The translations under genes and the position numbers were made by a program. A stretch of DNA of 64,000 nt from Rhodopseudomonas palustris (GTDB lineage: Bacteria; Pseudomonadota; Alphaproteobacteria; Rhizobiales; Xanthobacteraceae), in the NCBI RefSeq assembly GCF_003591005.1, contig NZ_QYYD01000002.1, positions 186,001-250,000 of the forward strand, read 5' to 3'. Positions 17,287 to 27,986 of this stretch are shown here, one piece after another (the first letter of the stretch is position 1; the number at the start of each line of letters is the position of its first letter). The notes beneath the pieces are model-generated. The model ran no database searches. It was not told where the DNA came from and was given only the letters and a program-made list of their open reading frames with translations.

Positions 17287-17435
17287 AAAACATCCCCTCG
17301 CTGTGGCTGTGGTGCTGCGGCACCGCGACCGAGAAGCCCGCCTCAATTCGCGGCCAGCATGTCGGGCGGCCAAACTGCCGCAGTCGCGCGACTCATAGCC
17401 GCGCCGGCGGGCGTATCTTCAGGGTCCGAAAACAA

Positions 17436-17453
17436 TTTCGAGCGTGATCGAAA
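17436..17453. promoter_or_regulatory. Inverted repeat in the divergent gap (possible operator)
   Basis: TTTCGA-N6-TCGAAA is a perfect 6+6 palindrome, 143 bases before the binding-protein ATG and 149 bases before the HTH gene start. The remainder of the 310-base gap 17287-17596 shows no gene and no riboswitch that I can identify. Operator role is a guess from symmetry and position. Confidence 0.3.
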
Positions 17454-17596
17454 GTTCCCCAGCAGTCTGAACTGATTTCTCATCGGTTGGGCGCTGAAGG
17501 CATTCTGGTATGTCGCAAACCTGTCATCTGCCGCCGATAGGTGAAGCCGGTGCGGCGGGGGACCTCCTTTCGCGCGCCTGCTCATCGGGGATGATC

Positions 17597-18598
17597 ATGA
17601 AGTTTGCTGGTTTCGCCGCGGCGCTGCTGTCGCTGGTCGGTGTCGTCGCGCCCGCCAGGGCTGCGGATGTGATCTGCTATAATTGCCCGCCGCAATGGGC
17701 CGACTGGGCCTCGATGCTGAAGTCGGTCAAGACGGACCTCGGCTTCGATATCCCGTTCGACAACAAGAATTCGGGCCAGGCGCTGTCGCAGCTGCTCGCC
17801 GAAAGGAGCAACCCGATCGCCGACATCGGCTATTTCGGCGTCAACTTCGGCATCAAGGCGAAGGCGCAGGGTGTTACCCAGCCCTACAAGCCGCAGCATT
17901 GGAACGAGGTGCCGGCCGGCCTCAAGGATCCGGACGGCGGCTGGACCGCGATCCACTCCGGCACGCTCGGGCTGTTCGTCAATGTCGATGCGCTCGGCGG
18001 CAAGCCGGTGCCGGCGTGCTGGAAAGATCTGTTGAAGCCCGACTACAGGGGCATGGTCGGTTATCTCGATCCGCCCTCCGCGGCGGTCGGCTTTGTCGGC
18101 GCGGTGGCAGTCAACCTCGCGCTCGGCGGCAGCGAGACGAATTTTGCCCCGGCGATCGACTTCTTCAAATCGCTGCATGGCAACGACGCGATCGTGCCGA
18201 AGCAGACGTCCTATGCGCGCGTCGTGTCCGGCGAAATCCCGATCCTGTTCGACTACGACTTCAACGCCTATCGGGCCAAATACACCGAGAAGGGTAACTT
18301 CGCGTTCGTGATCCCGTGCGAGGGATCGGTAGTGTTTCCCTATGTGGTGTCGTTGGTGAAGGACGCGCCGAACGCCGACAAGGCCAGGAAGGTGATGGAC
18401 TATCTGTTGTCCGACAAGGGCCAGGCGATCTGGACCAACGCTTACTTGCGTCCGGCCCGGCCGATCGATTTGCCCGCCGAGGTCAAGGCGAAGTTCCTGC
18501 CGGACAGCGACTACGCCCGTGCCAAGAGCGTCGATTGGGCCAGGATGGAAGCGGGCCAGAAGTCGTTTACCGATCGCTATCTGGCCGAGGTGCGTTGA
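17597..18598 (+). CDS. ABC transporter periplasmic solute-binding protein (Fe3+/phosphonate/spermidine type fold)
   Basis: 333 residues. MKFAGFAAALLSLVGVVAPA is a Sec signal peptide with likely cleavage after ARA. The mature part is a class II binding protein of the type that serves ferric, thiamine, polyamine or 2-aminoethylphosphonate importers (GTLGLFVNVDALGGKPVPAC, CWKDLLKPDYRGMVGYLDPP). Start ATG 17597 has GGGG six bases upstream; the preceding in-frame ATG has no room for a ribosome site. It heads a cluster of two permeases, an ATPase and a phosphodiesterase, so an organophosphate ligand is plausible. Two Cys follow the cleavage site (VICYNCPPQW). Confidence 0.88.
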   Translation: MKFAGFAAALLSLVGVVAPARAADVICYNCPPQWADWASMLKSVKTDLGFDIPFDNKNSGQALSQLLAERSNPIADIGYFGVNFGIKAKAQGVTQPYKPQHWNEVPAGLKDPDGGWTAIHSGTLGLFVNVDALGGKPVPACWKDLLKPDYRGMVGYLDPPSAAVGFVGAVAVNLALGGSETNFAPAIDFFKSLHGNDAIVPKQTSYARVVSGEIPILFDYDFNAYRAKYTEKGNFAFVIPCEGSVVFPYVVSLVKDAPNADKARKVMDYLLSDKGQAIWTNAYLRPARPIDLPAEVKAKFLPDSDYARAKSVDWARMEAGQKSFTDRYLAEVR

Positions 18599-18617
18599 CG
18601 CCATCGCAGCAAGATTC

Positions 18618-18718
18618 GTCAGGCCCAGGCTTGTCCCGCGGCGCCTCCACGCCTTGCAGCGGCCGCGGCGCTGAAGCCGTGCGAACGAGACGTGGATCGC
18701 CGGGACAAGCGCGGCCAT
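18618..18718. repeat. Degenerate family A palindromic repeat
   Basis: GTCAGGCCCAGGCTTGTCCC and, on the far side, GTGGATCGCCGGGACAAGCG with GGCCATGGCG keep the family A order, but the arms have many mismatches. It occupies the gap between the binding-protein and first permease genes. Confidence 0.65.
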
Positions 18719-18770
18719 GGCGAGTCCTCTGAAACCGTCGAAGTCCTCATACGCATCGAACCAAGGCCCA

Positions 18771-19586
18771 ATGTCGCAACGCTCATTCTCGCTGGCCTGC
18801 ATGTCGCCGCTGCTGGTGCTCACTGCGGCGTTCTTCGTGCTGCCGATGGCACGGCTGGTCGTGGTCGGTGCCGAGGGGCCGCAGGGCGTGGCCGGCTATC
18901 TGGCGATCGTGCTGGAGCCGCGCTATCGCGCGACGCTGATCAACACCGTGCTGCTCGCCACGGCGACCACGCTGGCGACGCTGGTGATCGCCACCATCGC
19001 GGCGATCTTCCTGCAGCGTCATCGTTTCCCGGGGCGCGCCGTGCTGGTGGCGATGCTGACCTTTCCGCTGGCGTTTCCGGGCGTGGTGATCGGCTTCCTG
19101 ATCATCCTGCTCGCCGGTCGGCAGGGCGTGATCGGCGACCTGACGCGGCTCGTCACCGGCAGCAAGCTGGTGTTCGCCTATTCGATCTGGGGGCTGTTTC
19201 TCGGCTATCTGTATTTTTCGATCCCGCGCGTGATCCTCACCATCATGGCGGCGGTGCAGAAGCTCGACCGCGGCCTCGAGGAGGCGGCGCGCTCGCTCGG
19301 CGCCAGCCCCTGGGCGGTGCAGCGCGACGTGGTGCTGCCGGCACTCATGCCGGCGTTCGTCGCATCCGGCGCGATCGCGTTTGCGACGGCCATGGGCGCG
19401 TTCGGCACCGCGTTTACGCTGGCGACCAATATCGACGTGCTGCCGATGCTGATCTACACCGAGTTCACTTTGGCAGCCAACTTCGCCACCGCCGCGTCGC
19501 TGTCGGTCGGGCTCGGACTGATTTCCTGGGCGATCCTGGCGCTGGCGCGCGCGCTCAGCGGCGGCACAGTCGCGGCGACCGGCTAG
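18771..19586 (+). CDS. ABC transporter permease 1
   Basis: 271-residue inner-membrane permease with six predicted helices; the first is CMSPLLVLTAAFFVLPMARL. The ATPase-contact loop reads EEAARSLGASPWAVQRDVVLPAL, close to the EAA consensus of the PotB/CysT/PhnU group. I use the ATG at 18771; an earlier in-frame ATG (18717) lies inside a degenerate repeat and adds 18 polar residues. It is followed three bases later by the second permease, so both form the heterodimeric channel for the upstream binding protein. Confidence 0.9.
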   Translation: MSQRSFSLACMSPLLVLTAAFFVLPMARLVVVGAEGPQGVAGYLAIVLEPRYRATLINTVLLATATTLATLVIATIAAIFLQRHRFPGRAVLVAMLTFPLAFPGVVIGFLIILLAGRQGVIGDLTRLVTGSKLVFAYSIWGLFLGYLYFSIPRVILTIMAAVQKLDRGLEEAARSLGASPWAVQRDVVLPALMPAFVASGAIAFATAMGAFGTAFTLATNIDVLPMLIYTEFTLAANFATAASLSVGLGLISWAILALARALSGGTVAATG

Positions 19587-19589
19587 GCG

Positions 19590-20375
19590 ATGCAGGGTCG
19601 GCTGATCTTCACGGCTCAATTGCTGTTCACGCTGCTGGTCGCGGCGTTCCTGGTGGTGCCGGTGCTGCTGTCGATCACGGCCGGCGTCACCGTGAACTAC
19701 TTCCGCGGCATCTCGTCGGGACTGACGCTGCAGTGGGTGGCGCAGGTCTGGGATCTTTATGCCGACACCATCGGGCTGTCGTTCATGATCGCGCTCGCGA
19801 CGCTCGCAGTGACATTGGTAGTCGGCGTGCCGGCCGCCTATGCGCTGCATGTCCGCGGCGGCCGGCTGTCCCGGCTGATCGAGGAAGTGATCACGCTGCC
19901 GCTGGCCGTTCCGGGCCTCGCCATAGCCCTGGCGCTGCTGCTGAGCTATGGCGGCGTCGGCAGTTTCCGGCGCTCCTGGCTGTTCATTCTCGCCGGCCAT
20001 GTCGTGTTCACGATTCCGTTCATGGTGCGCTCGGTGATGGCGGTGTTCGCCACCATCGACATCCGCACGCTCGACGAAGGCGCGGCCTCGCTCGGCGCCT
20101 CGCCGCCGCGGCGTTTCGTCGAGGTGATCGTGCCGAACGCGATGCCGGGCATTCTGGCCGGTGCGCTGATGGTGGTGACGCTGTCGCTCGGCGAGTTCAA
20201 TCTTACCTGGATGCTGCACACACCGCTGACCAAGACGCTGCCGGTCGGCCTCGCCGACAGCTACGCGTCGATGCGGCTCGAGGTGGCGTCCGCCTATACG
20301 CTGATCTTCTTCATCATGATCGTCCCGCTGCTGGTGGCGATGCAGCTCCTGGCCGGGCGGGGACCAAAGTCATGA
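19590..20375 (+). CDS. ABC transporter permease 2
   Basis: 261 residues, six hydrophobic segments starting with LLFTLLVAAFLVVPVLLSIT. The contact loop is DEGAASLGASPPRRFVEVIV, PotC/PhnV-like. Its TGA overlaps the ATG of the ATPase gene (ATGA at 20372-20375), indicating translational coupling. It pairs with permease 1 immediately upstream. Confidence 0.9.
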   Translation: MQGRLIFTAQLLFTLLVAAFLVVPVLLSITAGVTVNYFRGISSGLTLQWVAQVWDLYADTIGLSFMIALATLAVTLVVGVPAAYALHVRGGRLSRLIEEVITLPLAVPGLAIALALLLSYGGVGSFRRSWLFILAGHVVFTIPFMVRSVMAVFATIDIRTLDEGAASLGASPPRRFVEVIVPNAMPGILAGALMVVTLSLGEFNLTWMLHTPLTKTLPVGLADSYASMRLEVASAYTLIFFIMIVPLLVAMQLLAGRGPKS

Positions 20376-21433
20376 CCATCGATACCGGACACGGCGTGTC
20401 GGTGCGGATCGAGACCTGCGGCAAGACCTTTGCCGATGGCAGCCGAGCGCTGCAGCCCGCAACGCTGGACATCGCGCGCGGTGAGACGCTGGTGCTGCTC
20501 GGTCCCTCCGGCTGCGGCAAGACCACGATGCTGCGGATCATCGCCGGGCTCGAGCAGCCGGACCGTGGCGGCCGGGTGCTGTTTGACGGCGCCGATGTGA
20601 CGTCGGTTCCGATCGAGAAACGCAATGTCGGCATGGTGTTTCAGTCCTACGCGCTGTTTCCCAACATGACCGTCGCCGAAAACATCGGTTACGGGCTGAA
20701 AATCCGCGGTGTCGCCAGGCGCGAGCGTGACATCCGCGTCGCCGAACTGGTGGCGCTGACCAACATCGCCGGGCTGGAGCATCGCCGGATCGATCAGCTT
20801 TCCGGGGGCCAGCGCCAACGCGTTGCGCTGGCACGCGCGGTCGCGATACGGCCGGCCGTGCTGCTGCTCGACGAGCCCCTGACCGCGCTGGACGCAGCGC
20901 TGCGCGATCGGCTGCGCGGCGAGCTCGATCGGCTGCTGCGCTCGCTCGGCATCACCACCATCTACGTCACGCACGATCAGGCCGAGGCGATGGCGCTCGG
21001 CGACCGCATCGTGGTGATGAGCAAGGGCGAGATTGCCCAGGTCGGCGCGCCGCGTGAGATCTACTTCCGGCCGGTCAGCCGCTTCGTCGCCGAGTTCGTC
21101 GGCGCGGCCAATATCCTCGAGGCCGAGATCGCGCAGGGCCGGCTGCGCCTGCCGGGCGGCAGCCTCGCAGTCATTGGCGCAGAATCGCAGCCGCGCGCGG
21201 TGGCGATGATCCGGCCCGAAACTATCAGCGTGGTGCCCCCGGATCGCGCGATGCTCAGAGGCCGCGTCGACAGTGTCAGCTTCATCGGCGATCGTCTGCG
21301 CCTGGCGATTGTCGGCGCAGCCGAAAAGGCGCTGACGATCGAGGCGCCCAACAATCTCGAGATTCGCGCTGGCGACACGGTCGGCCTCGCTGTCGCACCC
21401 GAGGCGATCCGGCTGCTGCAAGACGCGATGTGA
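20372..21433 (+). CDS. ABC transporter ATP-binding protein (PotA/FbpC/PhnT type)
   Basis: 353 residues. ATPase domain at about 10-240: Walker A LGPSGCGKTTM, Q-loop MVFQSYALFPNM, signature LSGGQRQRVALARA, Walker B LLLDEPLTALD, switch His in YVTHDQAEAM. The C-terminal 100 residues form a TOBE/OB-type regulatory domain (MIRPETISVV, DTVGLAVAPEAIRLL). Upstream bases are open in the same frame for hundreds of codons but read permease shadow; the coupled ATG at 20372 is the start. It energises the import system with the two permeases. Confidence 0.93.
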   Translation: MTIDTGHGVSVRIETCGKTFADGSRALQPATLDIARGETLVLLGPSGCGKTTMLRIIAGLEQPDRGGRVLFDGADVTSVPIEKRNVGMVFQSYALFPNMTVAENIGYGLKIRGVARRERDIRVAELVALTNIAGLEHRRIDQLSGGQRQRVALARAVAIRPAVLLLDEPLTALDAALRDRLRGELDRLLRSLGITTIYVTHDQAEAMALGDRIVVMSKGEIAQVGAPREIYFRPVSRFVAEFVGAANILEAEIAQGRLRLPGGSLAVIGAESQPRAVAMIRPETISVVPPDRAMLRGRVDSVSFIGDRLRLAIVGAAEKALTIEAPNNLEIRAGDTVGLAVAPEAIRLLQDAM

Positions 21434-21455
21434 ACAGGACTGATAGGGAAAGACG

Positions 21456-22292
21456 ATGACGCAGAAGCCGATTCTGATCGCGCAAATCTCCGATCTGCAT
21501 ATCAAGGCGCCCGGCAGCCTCGCTTACGGCAAGGTCGACACCGCCAAGGCTTTGGAGCGCTGCGTGGCGACGCTGAACGCGCTGACGCCGCGGCCCGACC
21601 TCGTGGTGATCTCGGGCGATCTGGCGGATACGCCGAGCGAGGAGGAATACGCGCATTTGGCTCGGCTGCTGGCGCCGCTGCAGATTCCGATTGTCGCCAT
21701 CCCGGGCAATCACGATTCGCGCGAGCTGATGCGGGGCTGCTTTCCTCAGCCGCTGTTTCCGGCGGAGGGGCCGCTCAATCAGCTGCAGCCGGTCGGCGAT
21801 CTCGATATCGTGCTGCTGGATTCCAGCGTGCCGGGACAGCCGCATGGCGAACTCGACGCAGCGACGCTGCAATGGCTCGACGCCATCCTGTCCTGCTCCG
21901 ATCAGCGCCCGGCGCTGCTGTTTCTGCATCATCCGCCTTTCCGCACCGGCATCGGGCACATGGACCGGCAGAACCTGCGCAACGCGGCCGAGTTCGCCAC
22001 CATCGTCGAGCGTTATCCGTGGGTGCGGCTGATCGCGGCCGGCCACGTCCACCGCGCAACGCTGACCCAATTTGCCGGCGTGCCGGCCACGATCTGCCCG
22101 GCGCCCAACCATGCTGTGGCGCTCGACCTCGGGGGGACTCTGCCGCCGTCGTTCCGGGTCGAGCCGCCGGCTCTGCATCTGCACGCCTGGTTTGCCGGCG
22201 GCAGCTTCGGCGATTTGGTCACTCACCAGGTGCCGATCGGAGCCTTTGACGGGCCGCATCCATTCTTCGGCCCGGATGGCAAACTGCTGTGA
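21456..22292 (+). CDS. Calcineurin-like phosphodiesterase (GpdQ/CpdA family)
   Basis: 278 residues, cytoplasmic. The binuclear metal motifs are complete: ISDLHI, VVISGDLAD, IPGNHDSRE, LFLHHPPF and AAGHVHR. GpdQ and related enzymes cleave phosphodiesters such as glycerophosphodiesters or cyclic nucleotides. It begins 22 bases after the ATPase stop and is likely the last gene of the importer operon, suggesting that an imported phosphodiester is hydrolysed here. The N-terminal substrate-specifying positions do not decide between glycerophosphodiester and cyclic nucleotide. Confidence 0.9.
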   Translation: MTQKPILIAQISDLHIKAPGSLAYGKVDTAKALERCVATLNALTPRPDLVVISGDLADTPSEEEYAHLARLLAPLQIPIVAIPGNHDSRELMRGCFPQPLFPAEGPLNQLQPVGDLDIVLLDSSVPGQPHGELDAATLQWLDAILSCSDQRPALLFLHHPPFRTGIGHMDRQNLRNAAEFATIVERYPWVRLIAAGHVHRATLTQFAGVPATICPAPNHAVALDLGGTLPPSFRVEPPALHLHAWFAGGSFGDLVTHQVPIGAFDGPHPFFGPDGKLL

Positions 22293-22418
22293 TCACGCGC
22301 GGGCTCGTGGCTGCTGATCACTTCGCCCAAACACTCGTGGAGATCACTCCAAAAGCGAACAAGTTCCCGGAACGAAAGTCGCGCCCGACCCTTGATTGAT
22401 CTCTGAACGAGGTCAAGG

Positions 22419-22793
22419 ATGCCGAATGTGGTGAGCACCAAGCCGGTCGTGCTGGTCGTCGAGGACGAAGCGCTGCTGCGGATGAATGCCGTCGATATCG
22501 TGCATCAAGCGGGGTTTGCCGTGATAGAGGCGAGCAACGCCGACGAAGCTATCGAGATATTGGAAGCGCGTGACGACATTCGCGTGGTCTTCACGGACAT
22601 CCAGATTCCGGGCTCGATGGACGGGCTGAAGCTCGCGCAAGCCGTCAGGGGCCGGTGGCCGCCGATCCAGATCATCGCGACATCGGGACGGGTGAAAGTC
22701 GCGGAGAAGGACCTGCCGGAAGGCGGGCGCTTCCTGCCAAAGCCCTACACCACCCATCAGGTGACACGGCTGCTGCTGGAAATGACTTCGTAA
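22419..22793 (+). CDS. Single-domain response regulator (receiver only)
   Basis: 124 residues, a CheY-like receiver with no output domain. Acidic pair in VVEDEALLRM, phosphoacceptor Asp in VVFTDIQIPGSMDG, Thr/Ser in IIATSGRV and Lys in RFLPKPYTTHQ. The sequence resembles the stand-alone receivers that pair with HWE/HisKA2-type kinases in alphaproteobacteria. No kinase lies beside it, so the partner is unknown. It is monocistronic by spacing. Confidence 0.9.
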   Translation: MPNVVSTKPVVLVVEDEALLRMNAVDIVHQAGFAVIEASNADEAIEILEARDDIRVVFTDIQIPGSMDGLKLAQAVRGRWPPIQIIATSGRVKVAEKDLPEGGRFLPKPYTTHQVTRLLLEMTS

Positions 22794-22938
22794 CCTCGAA
22801 AGAGATCATTCGAAGATTTCGCACTGCAGCGATGCCGGCTGTCGAAAATTTAATCTATCTCATTCTAATCGATCATCTTTCCGGGCTAGTGTGACATCCC
22901 AAATGGAGTAGTGGGATAGGGCGCCGCAGGGATACTCG

Positions 22939-23772
22939 ATGAAGCGACCGTTAACCGTCTTTGTGGGACTGAGCGCCGTGGCGGCTGTGGCGTATTTTTC
23001 GTTCAGCCACTGGGCGATCCGACACGAGAACATCAGCTTTTACGACGAGGTGCGGCAGCGCCCGATCGCGGTCGATCTGGCCGTGCGCCGCGACACCGAG
23101 ATGAAGGCCGAAGCCGGCATGACGATGCTGCCGGTCGCGATCGTCAGCCACGGTAACACCGTGAAGAACACCGAATACTCGTTCCTAGCGAACGTGCTAG
23201 CGGCGCGCGGCTTTCTGGTGGCCAGCATTCAGCACGATCTACCGACCGACGCGCCGCTGATGACGACGCAGGGCTCGCTCTACGTCGGCCGGCTGAAGGT
23301 CTACGAGCGCGGCGAGAAGAACATCATTTTCACGATCGATCAGCTCAAGAAGCGGATTCCCTACGCCGACTACGACCACCTGACGCTGCTCGGACATTCC
23401 AACGGCGGCGACATATCGATGTTCTTCGCCCAGCAGCATCCGGAGCTGGTGCGACGCGTCGTGACGCTCGACAACCTGCGGGTGCCGTTTGTCACCTCCG
23501 GCGCGGCGAAAATCCTGTCGTTCCGATCCGAGGATCCACACTTCAAGACCGATCCCGGAGTGCTGCCCGATTCCAAGATCGCCAAGCAGGCCGGCATCGA
23601 GATCATCGACACCGGCGCTCAGCACAACGAGCTGAGCGATCGCGGACCGGAGAGCGTCAAGTCGCGGATCCAGGCGACGCTGGACCAGTTTTTGTCCGAG
23701 CCGACCAACAGCAAGGTCAGCCCGATCGATCCGAGGATCCTGCACAACGACCCGCGCGCGATGGGGCCTTGA
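22939..23772 (+). CDS. Alpha/beta hydrolase with N-terminal signal/anchor
   Basis: 277 residues. The N-terminus (about 5-26, TVFVGLSAVAAVAYFSFSHW) is a signal anchor, so the hydrolase domain is probably periplasmic. The nucleophile elbow is LLGHSNGGDISMFF; an oxyanion-type VSHGNTVKNTEY comes before it. The C-terminal catalytic His probably lies in IDTGAQHNELSDRG. Dienelactone-hydrolase-like topology; substrate unknown. The 145-base gap upstream (22794-22938) is AT-rich and may hold the promoter. Confidence 0.8.
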   Translation: MKRPLTVFVGLSAVAAVAYFSFSHWAIRHENISFYDEVRQRPIAVDLAVRRDTEMKAEAGMTMLPVAIVSHGNTVKNTEYSFLANVLAARGFLVASIQHDLPTDAPLMTTQGSLYVGRLKVYERGEKNIIFTIDQLKKRIPYADYDHLTLLGHSNGGDISMFFAQQHPELVRRVVTLDNLRVPFVTSGAAKILSFRSEDPHFKTDPGVLPDSKIAKQAGIEIIDTGAQHNELSDRGPESVKSRIQATLDQFLSEPTNSKVSPIDPRILHNDPRAMGP

Positions 23773-23839
23773 AGCCCGACTCAAGGTTCGCAGCGAGGTC
23801 TGACCTCCTCCCTCACTGCCTTCGTTTGCCAACGAATTC

Positions 23840-23889
23840 CGTCGTGGCCGGGCTCGTCCCGATGTCCGGCACAAAGGCCGGGCATGACG
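23840..23889. repeat. Truncated family A palindromic repeat
   Basis: A 50-base relic (CGTCGTGGCCGGGCTCGTCC ... GCCGGGCATGACG) with the central GGCGTGG arms lost. It lies in the gap between the hydrolase and pgm. Confidence 0.7.
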
Positions 23890-24013
23890 CGCGGAAGCGA
23901 AAGTGCCCGATTTGGGGACTCATTTCCGGTCAGGCTCACAGGAGGCCACTAACCCTTGACGGCGGACTCGTGGCGGGCGAGGGATCGGTCTGGTTCGCGT
24001 GATGGAGTGCGCA

Positions 24014-25666
<1,653 letters not shown>

Positions 25667-25724
25667 TCTGCGACAACGCCGGAACCGGGATGGCGATCGA
25701 TCGTCGGCGAGCAAAACGTCTCTC

Positions 25725-25804
25725 CGTCATTGCGAGCGAAGCGAAGCAATCCAGCTCCATGCACTGAGCTGGATTGCTTCGTCGCTTCGCTCCTCGCAAT
25801 GACG
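25725..25804. repeat. Palindromic intergenic repeat, family B (copy 1)
   Basis: Arms CGTCATTGCGAGCGAAGCGA and TCGCTCCTCGCAATGACG with inner arms AGCAATCCAGCTC / GAGCTGGATTGCT. Other copies lie at 26532 and 44215. It ends 29 bases before the preferred NnrU start, and could therefore supply that gene's leader. Confidence 0.9.
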
Positions 25805-25833
25805 AGCCGCGAGGCAACACGTGGGCATCCCTC

Positions 25834-26526
25834 TTGACCGGCTGGACTGAATTCGTCGCCGCCTTCGCGCTGTTCCTGCTCAGCCACGCGCTGCCGGCAC
25901 GGCCGGCAGTGCGGGCGAAATTGGTCGGCGCGCTCGGCGAGGGCGGCTTCCTCTTTGCGTACAGCATCGAGTCCCTGCTCGTGCTGGCCTGGCTGATCGT
26001 CGCCGCAGCACGCGCGCCGTTCGTCGAACTGTGGCCGTTCGAGCGCTGGCAGATGCTCGTGCCCAATCTCGCGCTGCCGCTGGCGTGCCAGCTCACCGCC
26101 TTTGGCGTCGGCGCCGCCAATCCGCTGTCGTTCGGCGGCGATCCGCGCAAGCGCTTCGACTCCGATCATCCGGGCATCGTCGGCGTCGTCAGGCATCCGC
26201 TGCTGGCTGCGATCGGCCTGTGGGCCGCGGCGCATGCGGTGCCGAACGGCGACCTCGCGCATGTCGCGCTGTTCGGCTTTTTCGCGCTGATCGCGCTGTT
26301 CGGGATGGTGATCATCGACCGCCGCAAGCGCCGGCAACTCGGTGCTGAGACATGGGCGCGCCTCGCCGCCCGCACCTCATTCTGGCCATTCGCCGCCCTG
26401 ATCACCGGCCGCTTCCGCCCGGATCTCCGCAAGATCAGCCTGCTGCGCGTCGGCGTCGGCTTAGCCGCGTGGCTGTCGCTGCTGTGGCTGCATCCCATCG
26501 TGATCGGCGTCTCGCCGCTGCCGTAA
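25834..26526 (+). CDS. nnrU: NnrU-family membrane protein
   Basis: About 230 residues, six hydrophobic segments, member of the NnrU family associated with nitric oxide/nitrite metabolism in denitrifiers. Typical points are AFALFLLSHALPARP near the start and HPGIVGVVRHPLLAAIGLWA in the middle. The frame is open from 25774, but that part is repeat DNA; I place the start at TTG 25834 (MTGWTEFVAAF), which matches the family N-terminus, though the ribosome site is weak. NnrS and a DUF2249 gene follow on the same strand. Confidence 0.8.
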   Translation: MTGWTEFVAAFALFLLSHALPARPAVRAKLVGALGEGGFLFAYSIESLLVLAWLIVAAARAPFVELWPFERWQMLVPNLALPLACQLTAFGVGAANPLSFGGDPRKRFDSDHPGIVGVVRHPLLAAIGLWAAAHAVPNGDLAHVALFGFFALIALFGMVIIDRRKRRQLGAETWARLAARTSFWPFAALITGRFRPDLRKISLLRVGVGLAAWLSLLWLHPIVIGVSPLP

Positions 26527-26531
26527 CGCTC

Positions 26532-26611
26532 CGTCATTGCGAGGAGCGAAGCGACGAAGCAATCTAGACCGGTGCACTGGGCTGGATTGCTTCGCTTCGC
26601 TCGCAATGACG
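26532..26611. repeat. Palindromic intergenic repeat, family B (copy 2)
   Basis: CGTCATTGCGAGGAGCGAAG and CTTCGCTCGCAATGACG with inner arms AGCAATC / GATTGCT. It lies between nnrU and nnrS, so the two family B copies flank nnrU. Confidence 0.9.
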
Positions 26612-26728
26612 CTAAGGGGATGCTCCTCGCCAATCGTTCGCGAGTTTGTGCTGGCACAACCAGTCCGGTGGGCGGCGGCTTACACAGGAGAAGCCGGCGG
26701 AAGGTCGCCGGTCGATCCGGTGAACGCC

Positions 26729-27949
26729 ATGAGCAGCACGACAGTCCAATCCTCCACTGCGCCGAAGCGCAAGCCGGTGCCGCGTACCCGGTCGCATAGC
26801 GGCTGGACCGTGCTGTCCGCCGGCTTCCGCCCGTTCTTCATGCTCGGCGCGCTGTTTGCGGCGGTCGCGGTGCTGCTGTGGCTGCCGGTGTATCACGGCG
26901 AGCTGACGCTGCAGACCGCGTTCGCGCCGCGCGACTGGCACGTCCACGAGATGCTGTACGGCTATCTGCCGGCGGTCATCACCGGCTTCCTGCTCACCGC
27001 GATCCCGAATTGGACCGGCCGGCTCCCGCTGCAGGGAAGGCCGCTGCTGACGCTGGTGCTGATCTGGCTCGCCGGCCGGCTGTGCGTGACGTTCTCGGCC
27101 GACACCGGCTGGCTGATCGCGTTGCTGGTCGATGCCGGCTTTTTGCTCGCGGTGGCGCTCGCTGCCACCCGCGAGATCGTCGCCGGCAAGAACTGGCGCA
27201 ACCTCAACGTCGTCGCGCTGCTGTCGCTGCTGCTGATCGGCAACGTCGCGTTCCATCTCGAGGCGCATTTCAATGGCGCGGCCGACTACGGCATTCGCGC
27301 CGGCATCGCCGTGGTGATCATGCTGATCGCGCTGATCGGCGGCCGCATCACGCCCAGCTTCACCCGCAACTGGCTGGTGCGCGAGAATCCCGGCCGGCTG
27401 CCGGTGCCGTTCAACAAGGTCGACATGGTGATCCTCGCCTTCACGGCCGCGACGCTGCTGCTGTGGATCGTGCAGCCGGCGGGCGCGGTCACCGGAACGG
27501 CGCTGGCGATGGCCGGTGGGCTGCATCTGGTGCGGCTGGCGCGCTGGGCCGGCGACCGTACGCTGCGCGATCGGCTGCTGCTGGTGCTGCATGTTGGCTA
27601 CGTGTTCGTGCCGGTCGGCTTCCTGCTTGGCGCCTGCGCGGCGTTCGGCTTGGCGCCCGCCAGCGCCGGCCTGCATGCCTGGATGGTCGGCGGAGCCGGC
27701 GTCATGACGCTGGCGGTGATGACCCGCGCCTCGCTCGGCCACACCGGGCAGAAGCTGCACGCTTCAGCGGCGACCCAGGTCGTGTATCTCGCCGCGCTGC
27801 TCGCAGTGGCGGCGCGGATCGGCGCCGCGCTGGCGCCGGCCTGGGGCGATCCGCTGCTGCACGTCGCGGCGCTCGGCTGGTCCGTCGCCTTCCTCGGCTT
27901 CGCCGTGAGCTACGGCCCGACGCTGCTCGCGCGAGGCAAACCGCACTGA
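26729..27949 (+). CDS. nnrS: NnrS-family heme-copper membrane protein
   Basis: 406 residues with about twelve hydrophobic helices. NnrS proteins are haem- and copper-containing and relieve nitrosative stress. Family features: GFRPFFMLGALFAAVAVLLW, WHVHEMLYGYLPAVITGF and a late TRASLGHTGQKL, with several conserved His inside helices. I start at ATG 26729 (MSSTTVQSS); the longer frame passes through a repeat. A DUF2249 gene follows 37 bases later. The grouping suggests a response to NO, but I saw no convincing NnrR/FNR site. Confidence 0.9.
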   Translation: MSSTTVQSSTAPKRKPVPRTRSHSGWTVLSAGFRPFFMLGALFAAVAVLLWLPVYHGELTLQTAFAPRDWHVHEMLYGYLPAVITGFLLTAIPNWTGRLPLQGRPLLTLVLIWLAGRLCVTFSADTGWLIALLVDAGFLLAVALAATREIVAGKNWRNLNVVALLSLLLIGNVAFHLEAHFNGAADYGIRAGIAVVIMLIALIGGRITPSFTRNWLVRENPGRLPVPFNKVDMVILAFTAATLLLWIVQPAGAVTGTALAMAGGLHLVRLARWAGDRTLRDRLLLVLHVGYVFVPVGFLLGACAAFGLAPASAGLHAWMVGGAGVMTLAVMTRASLGHTGQKLHASAATQVVYLAALLAVAARIGAALAPAWGDPLLHVAALGWSVAFLGFAVSYGPTLLARGKPH

Positions 27950-27986
27950 ATTCGAATTGCTTCCAACCGCAAAAGGACCACCGACC

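Noticed and set aside
17374-17596. Riboswitch upstream of the ABC binding-protein gene
   Set aside because: GGTGAAGCCGG is suggestive of part of a cobalamin element, but the other conserved boxes are missing.
18692-20371. Open frame continuous with the ABC ATPase, giving a 900-residue protein
   Set aside because: The extra 560 residues are an out-of-frame reading of two permease genes; the ATGA-coupled start at 20372 is correct.
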